From contig JAEWZN010000011.1 in the NCBI GenBank assembly GCA_023395255.1, positions 278,859 through 342,858 of the forward strand: a DNA stretch of 64,000 bases. The letters run 5' to 3'. A program made the position numbers and the translations under genes. A model generated the notes under the pieces. That model was given only the letters and a program-made list of their open reading frames with translations. It was not told the origin of the DNA and made no database searches. This stretch comes from Deferribacteres bacterium (lineage in GTDB: Bacteria; Chrysiogenota; Deferribacteres; Deferribacterales; Geovibrionaceae). Below, in pieces: positions 26,734 to 34,867 of the stretch. Position 1 is the stretch's first letter. Every line of letters starts with the position of its first letter.

Positions 26734-27504
26734 ATGAGTTCTATGGGAAAAATAATCGCAATCGCCAACCAGAAGGGCGGAGTTGGAAAAACAACTACCG
26801 CCATTAACTTAGGCTCGTCACTCGCCTTTGCGGAGGCCAAGGTTCTCCTTGTGGACATGGACCCGCAGGGGAATGCCTCAAGCGGAATAGGCTTTGAGAC
26901 AAAGGGCGAATACGCCAGCATTTATGACGTGCTTATCGGAAATGCCGATATAGAGGAAGCAATTGTGCCGAGCAAGGTGGACAATCTCGATCTGCTCCCC
27001 AGCCATATAAACCTTACCGCGGCGGAGGTTGAGCTTGTAACTGCCCTTTCCAGAGAAACAAGGCTGAAAAAGAATCTGGAAAAAGTAAAGGACAAATACA
27101 AGGTTATCCTCATTGACTGCCCTCCCTCCCTTGGGCTTCTCACCGTGAACGCACTCACTGCGGCGGATTCGGTGCTTATCCCGCTCCAGTGCGAATACTA
27201 CGCCATGGAAGGACTGGGGCAGCTTCTCAACACCATCCGCCTCATCAGGGAAAGCCTTAACGAAGAACTAGCTCTGGAAGGCATACTCCTCACCATGTAC
27301 GATCCGCGCAACAACCTCTCCAAAGAGGTTATGACGCAGATTGAGGAGTTTTTCAGCGAAAGCATGTTCCGCACCATAGTCCCCAGAAACGTCAGACTCT
27401 CCGAAGCGCCCAGTTTCGGCATGTCCATAATAGAATATGACATAAAATCTAAAGGAGCGGCCAGCTACATCGATCTGGCTAAAGAGATACTTCCCAGATT
27501 ATGA
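26734..27504 (+). CDS. parA: Chromosome partitioning ATPase ParA/Soj
   Basis: The 256-residue deviant Walker ATPase starts with IIAIANQKGGVGKTTTAINL (K14 to T21), has DMDPQGNASSG and the Walker B segment VILIDCPPSLGLL. It works with ParB-parS to segregate the origin region by a DNA-bound ATPase gradient. Its stop overlaps the parB start (ATGA). The length (no N-terminal HTH) is that of chromosomal Soj. No gidA/gidB genes flank it here. Confidence 0.95.
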   Translation: MSSMGKIIAIANQKGGVGKTTTAINLGSSLAFAEAKVLLVDMDPQGNASSGIGFETKGEYASIYDVLIGNADIEEAIVPSKVDNLDLLPSHINLTAAEVELVTALSRETRLKKNLEKVKDKYKVILIDCPPSLGLLTVNALTAADSVLIPLQCEYYAMEGLGQLLNTIRLIRESLNEELALEGILLTMYDPRNNLSKEVMTQIEEFFSESMFRTIVPRNVRLSEAPSFGMSIIEYDIKSKGAASYIDLAKEILPRL

Positions 27505-28346
27505 AAAAGAACTCTCTAGGAAGGGGGCTTGAATCCCTTATACCCAAAAATGAAACAAAAGCTCCCGTGGGCGAAATAGACCTTGCCCTCATATACGCAA
27601 ACGTAAACCAGCCCCGCACACGCTTTGATCAGGAGCCTCTGGATGAGCTTGTGGCCTCCGTCAGGGAGAAAGGGGTTATTCAGCCCATAGTTCTCACCAA
27701 AACAGACGAAGGCTACATGATAATCGCCGGGGAACGCCGCTTCCGCGCGGCAGGGCTCGCCGGGCTCAAGAAAATCCCCGCAATTGTAAGAAATGTGGAC
27801 AGCGAGGCGGAAAGGCTTGAACTTGCCCTCATTGAAAATGTCCAGAGACAGGATTTAGGCGCATACGAACTGGCAGCGGCATATAAAAACCTCATGGAGC
27901 AGCACGGCTATACCCAGGAAGAGGTCGCAAAGGTCATAGGCAAAAGCAGAAGCGCGGTCGCAAACACCCTTAGGCTTCTGAACCTTCCTGCCAAGGCTCT
28001 GGAAGCGATGAAGGAAGACCTTATAACAGAAGGGCACGCAAGGGCGCTTCTGGGACTTGATGACGATAAGAAGATAATAAGCGCGCTGAAAAAAGTCATC
28101 GAAGGCGCTTTGTCCGTCCGCGAAACGGAACGTCTGGTTGCCAAGCTCAAAAAAGAGCCCGCGCAGAAAACGGAAAAGTCTGCTGAGGCGGATGTTTTTC
28201 TCATGGGTCTCAAGGATGAGCTTGAGGAGTTCTTCAAAACCAGAATAACCCTTAAAACGGCTAAAAACGGCGGAACCATTGAGATCAAATACAGCTCGGA
28301 CGATGAGCTTGACCGGATCATAAAAAGAATCAGAGGCGAAGAATGA
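27501..28346 (+). CDS. parB: Chromosome partitioning protein ParB/Spo0J (CTPase)
   Basis: The 281-residue protein begins LGRGLESLIP as chromosomal ParBs do. The N-terminal CTP-binding domain has QPRTRFDQEPLDELVASV and the arginine patch GERRFRAA (box II). The central HTH (YTQEEVAKVIGKSRSAVANT) binds parS, and the C-terminal dimer domain ends the protein. I did not find a convincing parS (TGTTTCACGTGAAACA) in the window. It overlaps parA and the bactofilin gene. Confidence 0.95.
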   Translation: MKKNSLGRGLESLIPKNETKAPVGEIDLALIYANVNQPRTRFDQEPLDELVASVREKGVIQPIVLTKTDEGYMIIAGERRFRAAGLAGLKKIPAIVRNVDSEAERLELALIENVQRQDLGAYELAAAYKNLMEQHGYTQEEVAKVIGKSRSAVANTLRLLNLPAKALEAMKEDLITEGHARALLGLDDDKKIISALKKVIEGALSVRETERLVAKLKKEPAQKTEKSAEADVFLMGLKDELEEFFKTRITLKTAKNGGTIEIKYSSDDELDRIIKRIRGEE

Positions 28347-28723
28347 TCAAAGGAAAAGAAGACAACGGCGGCATCGACGCTTTTCTCGGCAAGAACACAA
28401 CCTTCAAGGGAACACTCATCTTTGACGGGCTTGTGCGCATGGACGGTAATTTTGAAGGAAACATAAAGACCAACGACACCCTTGTTATAGCCAACTCCGG
28501 CAATGTCAAAGCCGAGATAGAAGCCGGACAGGTGAAAATTTCCGGCAAATTTGACGGAACAATAACCGCTAAAAACAAAGTGGAACTTTATAAGCCCGCA
28601 AATGTCACAGGTACTATACGCTCCGCTGCTGTGCAGATGGAGGAAGGGGTTATATTCAACGGAAGCCTTGAAATGGGCGGCTCCCTGAAAACCGCTGTCC
28701 CCAAGAAAGGTGATGCGGAATGA
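28343..28723 (+). CDS. Bactofilin
   Basis: A 126-residue protein whose middle is the bactofilin beta-helix: FLGKNTTFKGTLIFDGLVRM, then DGNFEGNIKTND, VKAEIEAGQVKISGKFDGTI and VTGTIRSAAVQM, i.e. repeated G-x-I/V ladders. Bactofilins self-assemble into non-nucleotide filaments on the membrane or cytoplasm. The gene overlaps both parB and tpiA by ATGA, so it is part of the par operon; in Myxococcus, bactofilins scaffold ParABS, which makes a segregation role plausible here. Confidence 0.9.
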   Translation: MIKGKEDNGGIDAFLGKNTTFKGTLIFDGLVRMDGNFEGNIKTNDTLVIANSGNVKAEIEAGQVKISGKFDGTITAKNKVELYKPANVTGTIRSAAVQMEEGVIFNGSLEMGGSLKTAVPKKGDAE

Positions 28724-29481
28724 TGAAGCCATACATAGTCGGCAACTGGAAAATGAACCTTGACGCTGCGGAAGGAACAGAACTCACTGGCAAGCTCCTT
28801 CACGCAAGCATAGACTACGACAGCGTGGATGTAGGCGTTGCTCCGGCTTTCCCCGTTCTTTACCCCGTTAAGCAGACCATAGCCAGCAGCAAAGGCAGGC
28901 TTACCGTAGCGGCACAGAACGTATCCGCAGAGGAGAAGGGAGCCTTTACCGGGGAATCTTCCATATCCATGCTCAAATCCGTCGGCGTAACAACGGTTAT
29001 CATAGGTCACTCCGAACGCAGACAGATTTTCGGTGAGACCGATGAGATCATAAACAAAAAAGTGCGCCTTACCCTCAGTCACGGGCTGAATGCCATTCTC
29101 TGTGTGGGTGAAACCCTATTTGAGAGAGAGGCGGACGCTCATTTCGAAACCGTCACGGCTCAGGTCGCAAAGGGGCTTAAGGATGTACCGGTTGACAAAA
29201 TAGAGCAGGTTACTGTAGCCTATGAACCCGTTTGGGCTATAGGAACAGGCGTAAACGCAAGCCCCGCAGACGCGCAGGCTATGCACGCCAAAATCCGTGA
29301 GATGCTGAAAAGCCTCTACGGACCCGTTATGGCAAACAAACTGAGAATTATTTACGGCGGCAGCGTTAAACCCGACAATGCCAAAGGCCTTATGAACCAG
29401 CCCGATATTAACGGGGCTCTGGTGGGCGGCGCAAGCCTCAAGGCCGAAGATTTTCTCGGTATTATAAATTCAAGCAAATAA
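28720..29481 (+). CDS. tpiA: Triosephosphate isomerase
   Basis: The 253-residue TIM barrel starts KPYIVGNWKMN (Asn and Lys of the active site). It has catalytic His in IIGHSERR, catalytic Glu in AYEPVWAIGTG (loop 6), and phosphate-binding YGGSVKPDN and GGASLKAEDF. It interconverts DHAP and glyceraldehyde-3-phosphate. Translation is coupled to the bactofilin gene; secG follows after 15 bases. Confidence 0.97.
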   Translation: MMKPYIVGNWKMNLDAAEGTELTGKLLHASIDYDSVDVGVAPAFPVLYPVKQTIASSKGRLTVAAQNVSAEEKGAFTGESSISMLKSVGVTTVIIGHSERRQIFGETDEIINKKVRLTLSHGLNAILCVGETLFEREADAHFETVTAQVAKGLKDVPVDKIEQVTVAYEPVWAIGTGVNASPADAQAMHAKIREMLKSLYGPVMANKLRIIYGGSVKPDNAKGLMNQPDINGALVGGASLKAEDFLGIINSSK

Positions 29482-29496
29482 AAGAGGTCAGTTTAA

Positions 29497-29826
29497 ATGT
29501 ACACTTATCTTCTCGTTTTCCACATTTTTGTTTGTATGCTCCTTATCATTGCCGTTCTGCTCCAGTCAGGCAAGGGCTCTGAGCTTTCAGCGGCTCTCGG
29601 CGGCGGTTCAGGCAGCCTTTTCGGCCCCGGCGCACCTGCAAACATTATGAACAAAATCACATCTGTAATCGCCATAACCTTTATGATAACTTCTCTTGGT
29701 CTCGCTGTTATGTCAAAAGAGAGATCATCAGGCAGCATCACAGACAGGATTCCTCAGCCCCTTCAGCAGACAGCCCCTGCGGCTCCTTCCGATGCGGCGC
29801 CCCAAGTACCGATGGAATCAAAGTAA
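29497..29826 (+). CDS. secG: Preprotein translocase subunit SecG
   Basis: The 109-residue protein has two membrane segments (about 2-20 and 52-70). The conserved VLLQSGKGSELSAALGG loop and the GSGSLFGPG motif lie between, followed by a Pro/Ala-rich tail. AAGAGG precedes the ATG. tpiA-secG adjacency is common in bacteria. Confidence 0.95.
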   Translation: MYTYLLVFHIFVCMLLIIAVLLQSGKGSELSAALGGGSGSLFGPGAPANIMNKITSVIAITFMITSLGLAVMSKERSSGSITDRIPQPLQQTAPAAPSDAAPQVPMESK

Positions 29827-29827
29827 A

Positions 29828-31468
29828 ATGAAAAAGTTAGTTTTTCTGCTGCTTGCAGTTTTATGTGTGTCCGTAATTTCCGGATGCGGGGACAAGAACA
29901 AGGAAGGCGGCAAATCCGCGGAAAAACGTAAAGCGAGAGAGGGTGTCGCAGGCGATGCCCTCGTAACCTCCAGCCTTGGGGATGCCTCCGGGCTGATCTA
30001 TAACATCACATCAGACAGCGCCTCCCACGATGTGGCTAAATACATCTACAACGGTCTGGTGAAGCTGGACAAAAACCTTAATATAACAGGCGATCTGGCA
30101 GAGTCATGGGAAATCTCGGATGACAGCAGAAGCATAACCTTCAAGCTGCGGGATAACGTAAAATGGCATGACGGCGCACCCTTCACCGCCAGTGATGTCG
30201 AATTTATGTACAACTTCATGATCGACAACAATACCCCCACCTCTTACGATGCGGATTTCCGCCTTGTTACAAAGTTTGAGGTCATAGACCCCCTCACTGT
30301 GAAGGTCAGTTATGCTGAACCCTTCGCGCCTGCTCTTTTAAGCTGGAGCATGGCGGTTCTGCCCAAACACCTGCTGGAAGGGAAGGAAGCAGCAAAATCA
30401 TCCCTTATGCGTTCACCTGTCGGAACAGGCCCTTACAGGTTTAAGGAGTGGAAATCAGGCGAATCGATCACCCTTGAAGCAAATGAGGAATACTTCGAAG
30501 GCCGTCCCAACCTTGACAGAATAATTTTCCGTATTATCCCCGATCTCAACACAACCTTCATGGAACTGCTTAACGGCAGCCTTGACATAATGGCACTTAC
30601 GCCCACCCAGTGGGTCAAACAGACAGATACGGCTCTCTTTGCAAACAGCTACGACAAATACACATATCTGGCTTCCAGCTATGCATACATTGGCTATAAC
30701 ATGAAGAATCCTATGTTTGAGGACAAAAGGGTTCGCCAGGCACTCACATACGCTACCCCTAAACAGGAAATCATTGACGGAATACTCTTCGGAGAAGGCG
30801 TTCCCGCGGAAGGCCCTTACAAACCGGGCACTATGTGGCAGAACACCAACGTTAAAAAATATGAGTACAGCCCCGAAAAGGCAAAGGAACTCCTCGCCGA
30901 AGCGGGCTGGAAAGACACCAACGGTGACGGCATCCTCGACAAAGACGGCAAACCCTTCACCTTTACACTGCTCACCAATCAGGGGAACAGTGTGAGAACA
31001 AAAATAGCCGAAACTGTTCAGCAAAGCTGGCAGAAGGTCGGAATCAAAATTGAGATAAGAGTTCTTGAGTGGGCATCCTTCATAAACGAATACATTGATA
31101 AAGGCAAATTTGATGCGGTTGTTATGGGCTGGAACATAGTTGTTGATCCTGACCCCTTTGATGTATGGCACTCATCCAAATGCGGCCCCAAAATGCTGAA
31201 CTTCATATGCTTCTCAAACGCAGAGGTTGATCAGCTTATTGAAGGCGGCAGACACGCCCTTGACCCTGCCAAGCGCAAGGAATATTACGACAGGTTTCAG
31301 GAGATCCTCGCTGAGGAGCAGCCCTACACCTTCCTTTATGTTCCCAACGCTCTGATTGCACTGAGCAAAAGGTTTAAGGAAGTTTCTCCGGCTCCCGCAG
31401 GGGTGACATACAACATTGAAGACTGGTATGTCCCCTCCAAGGATCAGAAATACCGCTTTGAGAAATAA
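29828..31468 (+). CDS. Peptide/oligopeptide ABC transporter substrate-binding lipoprotein
   Basis: I start at ATG 29828, one base after the secG stop; upstream in-frame codons lie within secG. The 546-residue product has a lipobox (SVISGC, Cys20) and is an SBP family 5 protein: LAESWEISDDSRSITFKLRD, VKWHDGAPFTASDV, SPVGTGPYRFKEW and VRQALTYATPK are typical. It binds peptides, nickel or similar ligands in the periplasm for the two permeases that follow. The specific ligand is not evident. Confidence 0.93.
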   Translation: MKKLVFLLLAVLCVSVISGCGDKNKEGGKSAEKRKAREGVAGDALVTSSLGDASGLIYNITSDSASHDVAKYIYNGLVKLDKNLNITGDLAESWEISDDSRSITFKLRDNVKWHDGAPFTASDVEFMYNFMIDNNTPTSYDADFRLVTKFEVIDPLTVKVSYAEPFAPALLSWSMAVLPKHLLEGKEAAKSSLMRSPVGTGPYRFKEWKSGESITLEANEEYFEGRPNLDRIIFRIIPDLNTTFMELLNGSLDIMALTPTQWVKQTDTALFANSYDKYTYLASSYAYIGYNMKNPMFEDKRVRQALTYATPKQEIIDGILFGEGVPAEGPYKPGTMWQNTNVKKYEYSPEKAKELLAEAGWKDTNGDGILDKDGKPFTFTLLTNQGNSVRTKIAETVQQSWQKVGIKIEIRVLEWASFINEYIDKGKFDAVVMGWNIVVDPDPFDVWHSSKCGPKMLNFICFSNAEVDQLIEGGRHALDPAKRKEYYDRFQEILAEEQPYTFLYVPNALIALSKRFKEVSPAPAGVTYNIEDWYVPSKDQKYRFEK

Positions 31469-31485
31469 ATCCTGAATCGGTGGAT

Positions 31486-32475
31486 ATGCTCCGATACATA
31501 GCAAAACGCCTCGCGGGGATGATACCTCTTCTCCTGGGGATCACATTAATAAGCTTCGTAGTGATACATCTCGCGCCGGGCGATCCGGCGCAGTTTATTG
31601 CGTCTATGAACCCCAAACTCTCTGAAACAGCCTACGAAAAATTTGTCAAAATGTACGATCTGGACAAGCCTGTTCTGGAGCGCTACATCAACTGGCTGGG
31701 GAAGTTTGCCCGCTTTGACTTCGGCGATTCGTTCAGTCAGGACGGCAAAACAGTCATGGAGAAGATAAAGGAACGTCTGCCCGTAACCATCTGGCTGAAT
31801 GTGGCCGGAATGGTGCTTATATTCCTTTTCGCCCTGCCTCTTGGGGTGCTCTCCGCCTATTATAAGGACAGCATATTTGACAAAGGAGTCACCGTTTTCG
31901 TATTTGCAGGATTCGCCATGCCCACTTTCTGGCTGGCTCTGCTCTGCATGTATTACTTCGGCGTGGTCAAGGGCTGGTTCCCCATCTCAGGACTGCGCTC
32001 CTTCAACTATGACTATCTCACAACCTTCGGAAAAATAGCAGACATCTTCAAACATACATTCATGCCCGTTGTGATCTCCGTTTTCGGCGGACTGGCGGGC
32101 ATAAGCCGTTTCGCCCGCAACAGCATGCTGGATGTCCTCAAGGAGGAATACATCACCGCCGCGAGGGCAAGGGGTCTGAGTGAGGGGAAAGTTGTTTTCA
32201 CCCATGCGCTGAAAAACGCCCTGCTCCCTGTTGTCACAATAATCGGCCTCTCTGTGCCCGGCCTCATTGGCGGCAGCGTAATTTTTGAATCGATTTTCAG
32301 CATTCCGGGCATGGGGCAGCTTTTTTATCAGGCAGTAATGATGAGGGATTACCCGGTGGTGATGGGCGTACTTGTGATAGGCGCAATGCTCACTCTCGCC
32401 GGCAATCTCATTGCGGACATAGCATATGCCGCGGTGGATCCGAGGATTAGGTATGGCTCGAAGAAGAGTAGCTGA
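31486..32475 (+). CDS. Peptide ABC transporter permease, DppB/OppB type
   Basis: The product has 329 residues from ATG 31486 (a GTG two codons earlier is possible). It starts MLRYIAKRLAGMIPLLLGIT and has six membrane segments and the EAA-type loop EYITAARARGLSEGKVVFTHALKNALLPV, the contact site for the ATPase. The N-terminal LAPGDPAQF is a DppB hallmark. It is paired with the next permease, with a 23-base overlap. Confidence 0.93.
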   Translation: MLRYIAKRLAGMIPLLLGITLISFVVIHLAPGDPAQFIASMNPKLSETAYEKFVKMYDLDKPVLERYINWLGKFARFDFGDSFSQDGKTVMEKIKERLPVTIWLNVAGMVLIFLFALPLGVLSAYYKDSIFDKGVTVFVFAGFAMPTFWLALLCMYYFGVVKGWFPISGLRSFNYDYLTTFGKIADIFKHTFMPVVISVFGGLAGISRFARNSMLDVLKEEYITAARARGLSEGKVVFTHALKNALLPVVTIIGLSVPGLIGGSVIFESIFSIPGMGQLFYQAVMMRDYPVVMGVLVIGAMLTLAGNLIADIAYAAVDPRIRYGSKKSS

Positions 32476-33283
32476 CAAGGCAAAGGGGAACATACTGTTC
32501 CTCACCGGGGCTTCCGTGGTTGCATTCTTCGTTCTTGTGGCGATGTTTGCGCCGTTCATAGCCACTCATGACCCTGCGTATATTGACTTCAAATCAGTCC
32601 TGCTCCCTCCGTCATCTGAATATTACTTCGGCACAGATGAGCTTGGGCGCGATATTTTCAGCAGAGTTGTCTACGGAACACGCATATCCCTTTTTGTCGG
32701 TTTTGTGGCTGTGGGAATCTCCGTCATTATCGGCACTGTACTGGGGCTTATTTCCGGCTATTTCGGCGGATTTATTGACACTGTGCTCATGCGCTTTGTG
32801 GATATAATGCTCTGCTTTCCGTCATTTTTCCTTATACTTGCCGTTATCGCCTTTTTAAATCCGTCCGTGTTCAATGTTATGGCTGTAATCGGTCTTACAA
32901 GCTGGATGGGCGTAACGAGGCTTGTGCGGGCAGAGGTGATGAGCGTCCGCACCAGAGACTACATCACAGCGGCGCGGGTTCAGGGGGTCAGCACTGCAAA
33001 AATTCTCTTCAAGCATATATTCCCTAATGTTTTCACACCTATCTTCATAACCGCCACACTGGGCATAGCAGGGGCTATTCTCACTGAATCGGCTCTGAGC
33101 TTCCTTGGTCTGGGTGTTCAGCCTCCGGTTCCTTCGTGGGGCAATATCCTCACCGCAGGGAAGGACAACATAATTTTTGCGTGGTGGCTTTCCTTCTTCC
33201 CCGGTATGGCGATTTTTATCACTGTCCTCGGCTACAACCTTCTGGGAGAAGGCCTGCGGGACGTTCTCGACCCTAAAGAATAA
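32453..33283 (+). CDS. Peptide ABC transporter permease, DppC/OppC type
   Basis: The product has 276 residues from ATG 32453 (AGGA 8 bases upstream); an earlier in-frame start lies deeper inside dppB. FGTDELGRDIFSRVVYGTR and the EAA loop (DYITAARVQGVSTAKILFKH) identify a DppC-type permease, ending LGEGLRDVLDPKE. The usual DppD/DppF ATPase genes do not follow; a repeat-like hairpin region and the Fic module come next. Confidence 0.93.
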   Translation: MARRRVADKAKGNILFLTGASVVAFFVLVAMFAPFIATHDPAYIDFKSVLLPPSSEYYFGTDELGRDIFSRVVYGTRISLFVGFVAVGISVIIGTVLGLISGYFGGFIDTVLMRFVDIMLCFPSFFLILAVIAFLNPSVFNVMAVIGLTSWMGVTRLVRAEVMSVRTRDYITAARVQGVSTAKILFKHIFPNVFTPIFITATLGIAGAILTESALSFLGLGVQPPVPSWGNILTAGKDNIIFAWWLSFFPGMAIFITVLGYNLLGEGLRDVLDPKE

Positions 33284-33305
33284 CACCTTAAGCCACCGGG
33301 TACTC

Positions 33306-33356
33306 AAGGCACAGGATGTGCCGTGCGGAAGGAAACCGGATCAGGGAGGTTTCCTC
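33306..33356. repeat. Two adjacent hairpins, one with the ACAGGATGT loop
   Basis: The segment at 33308-33322 (GGC, ACAGGATGT, GCC) is the loop of the repeat family at 50386-50774 with a short stem. It is followed by a stem with arms AGGAAACC (33330-33337) and GGTTTCCT (33348-33355). It lies between dppC and the Fic antitoxin. It may be a truncated copy or a factor-dependent transcription stop; there is no U-run. Confidence 0.5.
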
Positions 33357-33391
33357 TTGATTATACGACTACACAAAGGTATATTTAAAAT

Positions 33392-33538
33392 ATGAAAATA
33401 CTGAATTTTTCTCAAAAAGACATTAATAACGCTGTAAAAAACAGCCAGCGCATAGAAGGATACTCTATGTCCAAAGGGAAAACCAAGGCTTCAGCGCTTG
33501 CAATAATACGCAAGTACAATGTCAAAGTATCATCATAG
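33392..33538 (+). CDS. Small antitoxin of a Fic module
   Basis: A 48-residue ORF (MKILNFSQKDINNAVKNSQR at the start, VKVSS at the end) that overlaps the fic start by 20 bases. It contains SQRIEG, which fits the (S/T)xxxE(G/N) inhibitory-helix motif of class I Fic antitoxins such as VbhA; its Glu blocks ATP gamma-phosphate binding in the Fic active site. The position directly before fic and the small size agree. It is below the size at which most gene finders report, and the composition is AT-rich like fic. I know no close named homologue. Confidence 0.7.
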   Translation: MKILNFSQKDINNAVKNSQRIEGYSMSKGKTKASALAIIRKYNVKVSS

Positions 33539-34117
33539 CCTCAGCCATATTTATCTGGAAAATACAGATATACCTAAAAATAAACTCAACATATCCGATT
33601 CCGCACAGCTTCACGCCGTTGAAGAATATCTCCTTACAAAAGCTTATGAAATTTTTACGACAGAACTATCAGATAATTCAGTGTTTGATGAAAGTTACTT
33701 TAAATCCCTGCACAGAAGAACATTCTCAGGCCTTTATGATTGGGCAGGAGAATACAGAATAATTACTATACACAAAGGTGATTCGACCTTTTGCTTAGGT
33801 CAGTTTGTTGAAGAGCAATCAAAAAGAATATTTTCAGAGCTCGAAAATGAGAATTATCTGCAGGATATTGAAGATAACAAATTTTTATAGAGAAACTTAC
33901 ATATTTCAAGTGTGAAATCATTGCCTTGCACCCGTTTTACGAGTTAAACGGCAGAACAACCCGTCTTTTCTTTGACCTTCTCTGTGCTTTTAACGGGTAT
34001 AAGTTTATTGATTACTCCTTGACCACTTCTGAGGAATACATACAGGCTTCGATAGAAACCGTCTGCTCCGCAGATAATAGCCGCATGAAATCAATAATCG
34101 CTAAAGGCTTGAAATAA
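33519..34117 (+). pseudogene. Fic-domain AMPylating toxin, disrupted by a frameshift
   Basis: Frame 1 (33519-33890) encodes the N-terminal part of a Fic domain, including FKSLHRRTFSGLYDWAGEYR and the TIHKGDSTF target-docking flap. It then stops at TAG. From 33887 the +2 frame continues IEKLTYFKCEIIALHPFYEL then NGRTTRLFFDLLC, carrying the Fic motif as HPFYELNGRTTR (catalytic His kept, Leu where most have Gly), to a stop at 34117. The break coincides with a run of five T (33882-33886). A full protein of about 199 residues would transfer AMP to a host target. The cause may be real decay, sequencing error or slippage. Confidence 0.8.
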
Positions 34118-34290
34118 TAACGGCAACCGCACACACACAGCCCTTCTATAAAATCAATATTTCCTCGCAGCAGGCAAATACGCAGTTATCTGCCTATGTT
34201 CATATGACGCTGAAATAATTCTGAGGTATAATCTTTTAGGATTAGGTACGGCAGCCCGCCGTCATAATGAAAGCCTGATTCCCTGTTTTC

Positions 34291-34317
34291 AAAAGCTGTG
34301 TATCAGCTTTTCTTTTT
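34291..34317 (+). terminator. Terminator-like hairpin after the fic region
   Basis: Arms AAAAGCTG and CAGCTTTT enclose TGTAT, then CTTTTTC follows. It could end the fic transcript, 173 bases downstream of its stop. Confidence 0.55.
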
Positions 34318-34398
34318 CATCTGAATCATCATGAAAGTTGAAGGGGACTTCTCAGCCCCCCATGGCATCCCTATGCCGTCAGATAGTATCCAGCTACT

Positions 34399-34435
34399 GT
34401 TAAACGCTTGTTCTGCAAGCCTTTATCCGTTTAAC
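34399..34435. repeat. Nested inverted repeat
   Basis: The outer arms are GTTAAACG (34399-34406) and CGTTTAAC (34428-34435); the inner arms are GCTTG (34406-34410) and CAAGC (34416-34420). It lies in the gap before a small regulator gene. Operator, recombination site or remnant are all possible. Confidence 0.5.
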
Positions 34436-34521
34436 TGAATTTAATTACCGTATATAAGAATATGATTCAGTTGTCCAGTCAAAATAACTTTTATTATGGC
34501 ATATAGTAATCAGAGGCATAG

Positions 34522-34821
34522 ATGATTAAGGAAATTTTCGGTTATAACTTGAAAAAGTACAGAAACAGCAAGGAATTGACGCAAGAGCACCTTGCGGAGC
34601 TTTTGGATGTGTCCACAACTCAGATTTATAAGATGGAATCAGGAAAAAGTTTTGCATCTGCCGAAATGATAGAGAAAATCGCTTCCTTATTCGATATTCC
34701 GCCTTATAAGTTTTTCATGACAGAATCTGACATTGATACCTGTTCAGACGATTTTAAGGAGTGTGCAAGATACATTAAGTCCAGAATTGATCTGCTGTTT
34801 GCTAAAGACATTATGAAATAA
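34522..34821 (+). CDS. XRE-family (Cro/C1-type) HTH regulator
   Basis: A 99-residue protein with a single helix-turn-helix (about residues 5-62: LKKYRNSKELTQEHLAELLD, VSTTQIYKMESGKSFAS), ending in a short acidic helix. AGAGG precedes the ATG. Such small regulators often accompany toxin-antitoxin or mobile modules, and its AT-rich composition matches the fic segment. It also lies 46 bases before the hydrolase gene, so it might control that instead. Confidence 0.85.
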   Translation: MIKEIFGYNLKKYRNSKELTQEHLAELLDVSTTQIYKMESGKSFASAEMIEKIASLFDIPPYKFFMTESDIDTCSDDFKECARYIKSRIDLLFAKDIMK

Positions 34822-34867
34822 AGCAACTATAATTCGACATCTCAAACTTTTGACGAGGTAGCGAATT

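Larger units (their letters stand above)
34118..34521. other. AT-rich gap between fic and the XRE regulator
   Basis: These 404 bases carry no convincing gene. They contain a terminator-like hairpin (34291-34317), a nested inverted repeat at 34399-34435 and a possible weak promoter (TTGTCC at 34471 with TATTAT at 34492, 15 bases apart) before the XRE gene. It looks like a remnant of an inserted segment. Confidence 0.5.

Noticed and set aside
27908..28732. 274-codon frame on the minus strand over parB and bactofilin
   Set aside because: It is antisense to two well-supported genes and has no recognisable domain.
29696..29827. N-terminal extension of the binding protein by 44 codons
   Set aside because: It would lie inside secG and hide the lipoprotein signal; ATG 29828 is one base after the secG stop.
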